Assembly (NCBI GenBank): GCA_035341855.1
Contig: DAOQWA010000081.1
Coordinates: forward strand, 1 to 8,149
Source of the DNA: QQVM01 sp035341855
GTDB lineage: Bacteria; Bacteroidota; Bacteroidia; AKYH767-A; 2013-40CM-41-45
DNA: 8,149 nt
Reading direction: 5' to 3'
The notes beneath the pieces are model-generated. The model did not search any database and was not told the DNA's origin. It worked only from the letters and a program-made list of their open reading frames with translations. A program made the position numbers and the translations under genes. Numbering within the stretch: position 1 is the stretch's first letter; each line of letters starts with the position of its first letter. Shown piece by piece: positions 6,584-8,149 of this stretch.

Positions 6584-7132
6584 ATGAAGATCTATACCAA
6601 AAAAGGTGATGCAGGGCAAACGTCATTGATTGGTGGAACCAGAGTCCCAAAACATCATATCCGTATTGAAGCCTATGGCACGATCGATGAGCTCAATAGC
6701 TGGATTGGTTTATTGCGTGACCAGGTCGCATTCAGGAAACATCTCAATTTACTTCTTGACATACAGGACAGGTTATTTACCATCGGGTCCCTCCTGGCTG
6801 CAGATCCTGAGAAATCAAAAATGGAGCTCCCCAAACTAGATGAGCAAGACGTAATCATGCTGGAGAAAGCCATAGATGAAATGGAAGAAAAGCTCCCTGT
6901 CATGAAGTCGTTTGTCCTTCCCGGTGGTGATACCCAGGTATCGTATTGCCACATAACCCGCTGCGTTTGCCGAAGAGCAGAAAGGATGATAGTGAATCTG
7001 AATGATGTCCAGGGAACTGATGAATTAATCCTTAAGTACATAAATAGACTGTCAGATTTCCTGTTCGTACTTTCCCGTTGGATCTCGAAAGAATGTGGTG
7101 CTACCGAGACTCCATGGCATGCTAAACTCTAA
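6584..7132 (+). CDS. Cob(I)yrinic acid a,c-diamide adenosyltransferase, PduO type
   Basis: 182-residue ATP:corrinoid adenosyltransferase of the PduO/MMAB family. It transfers the adenosyl group of ATP to Co(I) corrinoid to make adenosylcobalamin; soluble and usually trimeric. The N-terminal ATP-binding stretch is YTKKGDAGQTSLIGGTRV (4-21), followed by EAYGTIDELNSWIG (29-42). FVLPGGDT (110-117), the Arg-rich helix TRCVCRRAER (125-134, with Arg130, Arg131 and Glu133) and YINRLSDFLFVLSR (152-165, with Asn154, Arg155 and Asp158) carry the remaining family signatures. Length is typical. No Shine-Dalgarno precedes the ATG; the region is A-rich. It follows the ABC ATPase by 52 bases and precedes a hairpin. 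No cobalamin-dependent enzyme or corrinoid synthesis gene is in the window, so the user of the cofactor (for example methylmalonyl-CoA mutase) is inferred to be elsewhere. Confidence 0.96.
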   Translation: MKIYTKKGDAGQTSLIGGTRVPKHHIRIEAYGTIDELNSWIGLLRDQVAFRKHLNLLLDIQDRLFTIGSLLAADPEKSKMELPKLDEQDVIMLEKAIDEMEEKLPVMKSFVLPGGDTQVSYCHITRCVCRRAERMIVNLNDVQGTDELILKYINRLSDFLFVLSRWISKECGATETPWHAKL

Positions 7133-7138
7133 TCACAG

Positions 7139-7184
7139 CAAATTAGGCACTATAAGCCTTTTCAGGCTTGAATTTGTCGTTTTT
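7139..7184 (+). terminator. Probable hairpin terminator after the adenosyltransferase
   Basis: The inner stem AAGCCT-TTTC-AGGCTT (7154-7169) is enclosed by an outer AT stem CAAATT (7139-7144) / AATTTG (7171-7176), then TCGTTTTT (7177-7184). It begins 7 bases after the stop codon. The T run is short and set off from the stem, so termination may be partial. Confidence 0.5.
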
Positions 7185-7201
7185 AGGGAAATTTTAAATT
7201 G

Positions 7202-7234
7202 TTAGCATATCTGAAAAAAATTTTTATACTTTTG
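7202..7234 (+). promoter_or_regulatory. Promoter of the small acidic protein gene
   Basis: TACTTTTG at 7227-7234 matches the Bacteroidetes -7 consensus exactly and is followed by CC, as at the enolase promoter. TTAG at 7202-7205 lies 21 bases upstream as a degenerate -33 box. The A7T5 run at 7214-7225 between them is likely curved DNA. The start would be near 7241, giving a leader of roughly 36 bases. Confidence 0.6.
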
Positions 7235-7276
7235 CCACCCTTAAAAATAGCATACATTATTTTATCAGAATAGACT

Positions 7277-7498
7277 ATGTATTGGACACTCGAACTCGCA
7301 CAACATCTTGAAGACGCCCCATGGCCTGCAACAAAAGACGAGTTAATTGATTATGGAATTCGTTCCGGTGCTCCACTGGAAGTGATTGAAAATCTTCAGG
7401 AATTAGAAGATGAAGGAGAGGCCTATGAGACGATAGAAGAGATCTGGCCGGATTACCCAACAAAGGATGACTTCTTCTTCAATGAAGATGAATATTAA
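7277..7498 (+). CDS. Small very acidic protein, DUF2795-like
   Basis: 73-residue soluble protein of unknown function that I recognise as a highly conserved Bacteroidetes small protein, probably DUF2795 (assigned from memory, not searched). It has no signal peptide or membrane segment. Visible blocks are MYWTLELAQHLEDAPWPATK (1-20), a helical DELIDYGIRSGAPLEVIENL (21-40) and an acidic tail with IWPDYPTKDDFFFNEDEY (56-73). Asp and Glu total 22 of 73 residues against three Lys/Arg, for a net charge near -19. Aromatic residues cluster at both ends. The ATG at 7277 is preceded by a consensus promoter and the gene is followed by a clear terminator, so it is likely monocistronic and well expressed. 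The high acidity would suit an interaction with a basic partner such as a nucleic-acid-binding protein or ribosome, but nothing in the sequence proves this. Confidence 0.88.
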   Translation: MYWTLELAQHLEDAPWPATKDELIDYGIRSGAPLEVIENLQELEDEGEAYETIEEIWPDYPTKDDFFFNEDEY

Positions 7499-7513
7499 TT
7501 TTCAGAAGATCGC

Positions 7514-7555
7514 GCCAAATTTAAACCGTAAAGGCAAGACAAAAAGCCAAATTTA
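7514..7555. repeat. Two 10-base direct repeats GCCAAATTTA
   Basis: GCCAAATTTA occurs at 7514-7523 and 7546-7555, 32 bases apart from start to start, in the short spacer between the acidic protein gene and its terminator. The spacing is about three helical turns. Each copy reads TAAATTTGGC on the minus strand, which contains the -7 pattern TAnnTTTG. No function is shown; chance is possible in such AT-rich DNA. Confidence 0.3.
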
Positions 7556-7573
7556 TTTCAAAAACACTTCTTT

Positions 7574-7596
7574 AAGGGTCATATGACCCTTTTTTT
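7574..7596 (+). terminator. Rho-independent terminator of the small acidic protein gene
   Basis: A perfect 18-base palindrome (stem AAGGGTC, loop ATAT, GACCCTT; 7574-7591) runs into seven consecutive T (7590-7596). It starts 75 bases after the stop codon at 7498 and separates this unit from the downstream secreted-protein gene. Confidence 0.88.
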
Positions 7597-7621
7597 ATTT
7601 ACGATTTTCTTCAGATTATTT

Positions 7622-7629
7622 TACCTTTG
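7622..7629 (+). promoter_or_regulatory. Promoter -7 box of the secreted repeat protein gene
   Basis: TACCTTTG is an exact TAnnTTTG match 20 bases before the ATG at 7650, predicting a leader of about 14 bases. No convincing -33 TTG lies upstream; only T-rich sequence at 7591-7600 is at roughly the right distance. Confidence 0.5.
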
Positions 7630-7649
7630 AATCCTTAAAATTATAATAT

Positions 7650-8149
7650 ATGAAAAAACTAATACTCTGCGTATCAGCATTATTTATTTCTCTGTTCAGT
7701 TCAGCACAGGTTACCTTTCAAAAAAGTTATGGTGAATTTTATGTTGATTACGGAACAACAATGGTTCAAACGAATGACGGCGGATATTGCATCGTCGGAG
7801 GAACCGGTCCGGATGTAATTGATAGTACTGATGTATTGGTTGTGCGGACGGATATAGATGGAAACCAGGTATGGCAAACAAGACTTGCCGGTACCAAGGA
7901 TGATTTTATTACCGGCATCACAACAACAGATGATGGCGGCTTTATTCTGGTGGGAAATACCTACAGCTCCCCTCTTGACACTGCTTATACCGATATCATC
8001 GTTATTAAGATAGACGATGGCGGTTTTGTTTACTGGTCTAAAACATTTGGAAGCACAGACTATGACGAAGCTCAAGCTGTGATCAGATCAGGCGATGGGG
8101 GCTATATTGTACTTGGCAGTTCCATGAGCTATACAAGTGTGACCAAATC
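7650..8149 (+). CDS. Secreted repeat protein, beta-propeller-like (3' partial)
   Basis: The open frame runs from ATG 7650 to the right edge: 166 codons and no stop, so the gene is cut by the window. Residues 1-19 form a signal peptide (MKK, hydrophobic core, then SSA-Q). The rest is a tandem repeat of about 54 residues: repeat 1 at 22-75, repeat 2 at 76-129, repeat 3 from 130 on. Each has a DGG(Y/F)x(I/L)VG-type core (DGG at 43, 95 and 149), a D(V/I)(L/I)V(V/I)(R/K)xD strand and a closing Trp (75, 129), then a TFGS-like start. Such repeats resemble SBBP/beta-propeller-like extracellular proteins that in Bacteroidetes often end in a type IX sorting domain. That C-terminus is outside the window, so type IX secretion is inference. 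An export role at the cell surface is likely; ligand or enzyme activity is unknown. Confidence 0.85.
   Translation, partial: MKKLILCVSALFISLFSSAQVTFQKSYGEFYVDYGTTMVQTNDGGYCIVGGTGPDVIDSTDVLVVRTDIDGNQVWQTRLAGTKDDFITGITTTDDGGFILVGNTYSSPLDTAYTDIIVIKIDDGGFVYWSKTFGSTDYDEAQAVIRSGDGGYIVLGSSMSYTSVTK

Noticed and set aside
6673..7041. 122-codon minus-strand open frame
   Set aside because: Fully antisense to the adenosyltransferase, whose family motifs are all present on the plus strand.
7701..8075. 124-codon minus-strand open frame at the right edge
   Set aside because: The plus strand here encodes a signal peptide and regular DGG repeats in a single open frame; the opposite frame is open only because of the repeat codon pattern.
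1..8149. Defence system, mobile element, phage, CRISPR or riboswitch
   Set aside because: No transposase, integrase, long terminal repeats, spaced repeats or conserved RNA motif is visible. In particular, no cobalamin riboswitch-like leader fits in the 52-base gap before the adenosyltransferase.

Overview
The window looks like an ordinary chromosomal stretch from a member of the Bacteroidota (Bacteroidetes), probably environmental. The evidence is AT-rich intergenic DNA, starts without clear Shine-Dalgarno sequences, and promoter-like boxes matching the Bacteroidetes -7 consensus TAnnTTTG. It also has a DUF2795-type small acidic protein and, at the right edge, a secreted protein whose signal peptide ends in SSAQ and which carries Gly-rich DGG(Y/F)xxxG repeats, as in many type IX-secreted proteins of this phylum. 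I cannot name a genus.

Layout. Positions 1-1210 (+) hold the C-terminal part of a type IV ABC exporter (permease plus ATPase) cut by the left edge. After 19 bases comes a CoA-pyrophosphatase-like Nudix hydrolase (1230-1865, +). A perfect 24-base palindrome (1871-1894) then forms a shared terminator between it and the convergent leftward block. That block, in transcription order, is enolase (4888 to 3590), a 92-residue Lys-rich single-pass membrane protein (3566 to 3288) and a mitochondrial-type citrate synthase with a TTG start (3238 to 1919). A 90-base divergent region (4889-4978) carries a strong enolase promoter and a plausible promoter for the rightward block.

The rightward block is a class I SAM methyltransferase (4979-5764), a MacB/LolD-type ABC ATPase without an adjacent permease (5821-6531) and a PduO-type corrinoid adenosyltransferase (6584-7132). 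The adenosyltransferase is followed by a weak hairpin terminator. Then comes an independently transcribed 73-residue acidic protein (7277-7498) with a consensus promoter and a clear Rho-independent terminator. Last is the start of a secreted repeat protein (7650 to the right edge).

How the genes fit together. Enolase supplies phosphoenolpyruvate at the end of glycolysis and citrate synthase opens the TCA cycle, so their pairing is metabolically sensible. The small membrane protein between them is unexplained. The adenosyltransferase makes adenosylcobalamin for B12-dependent enzymes that lie outside the window. I see no rRNA, tRNA, CRISPR array, insertion sequence, phage gene or defence system, and no convincing multi-gene novel system. 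The points most worth a second look are the eukaryote-like citrate synthase, the small membrane protein between the two metabolic genes, and the very acidic DUF2795-type protein in its own transcription unit.
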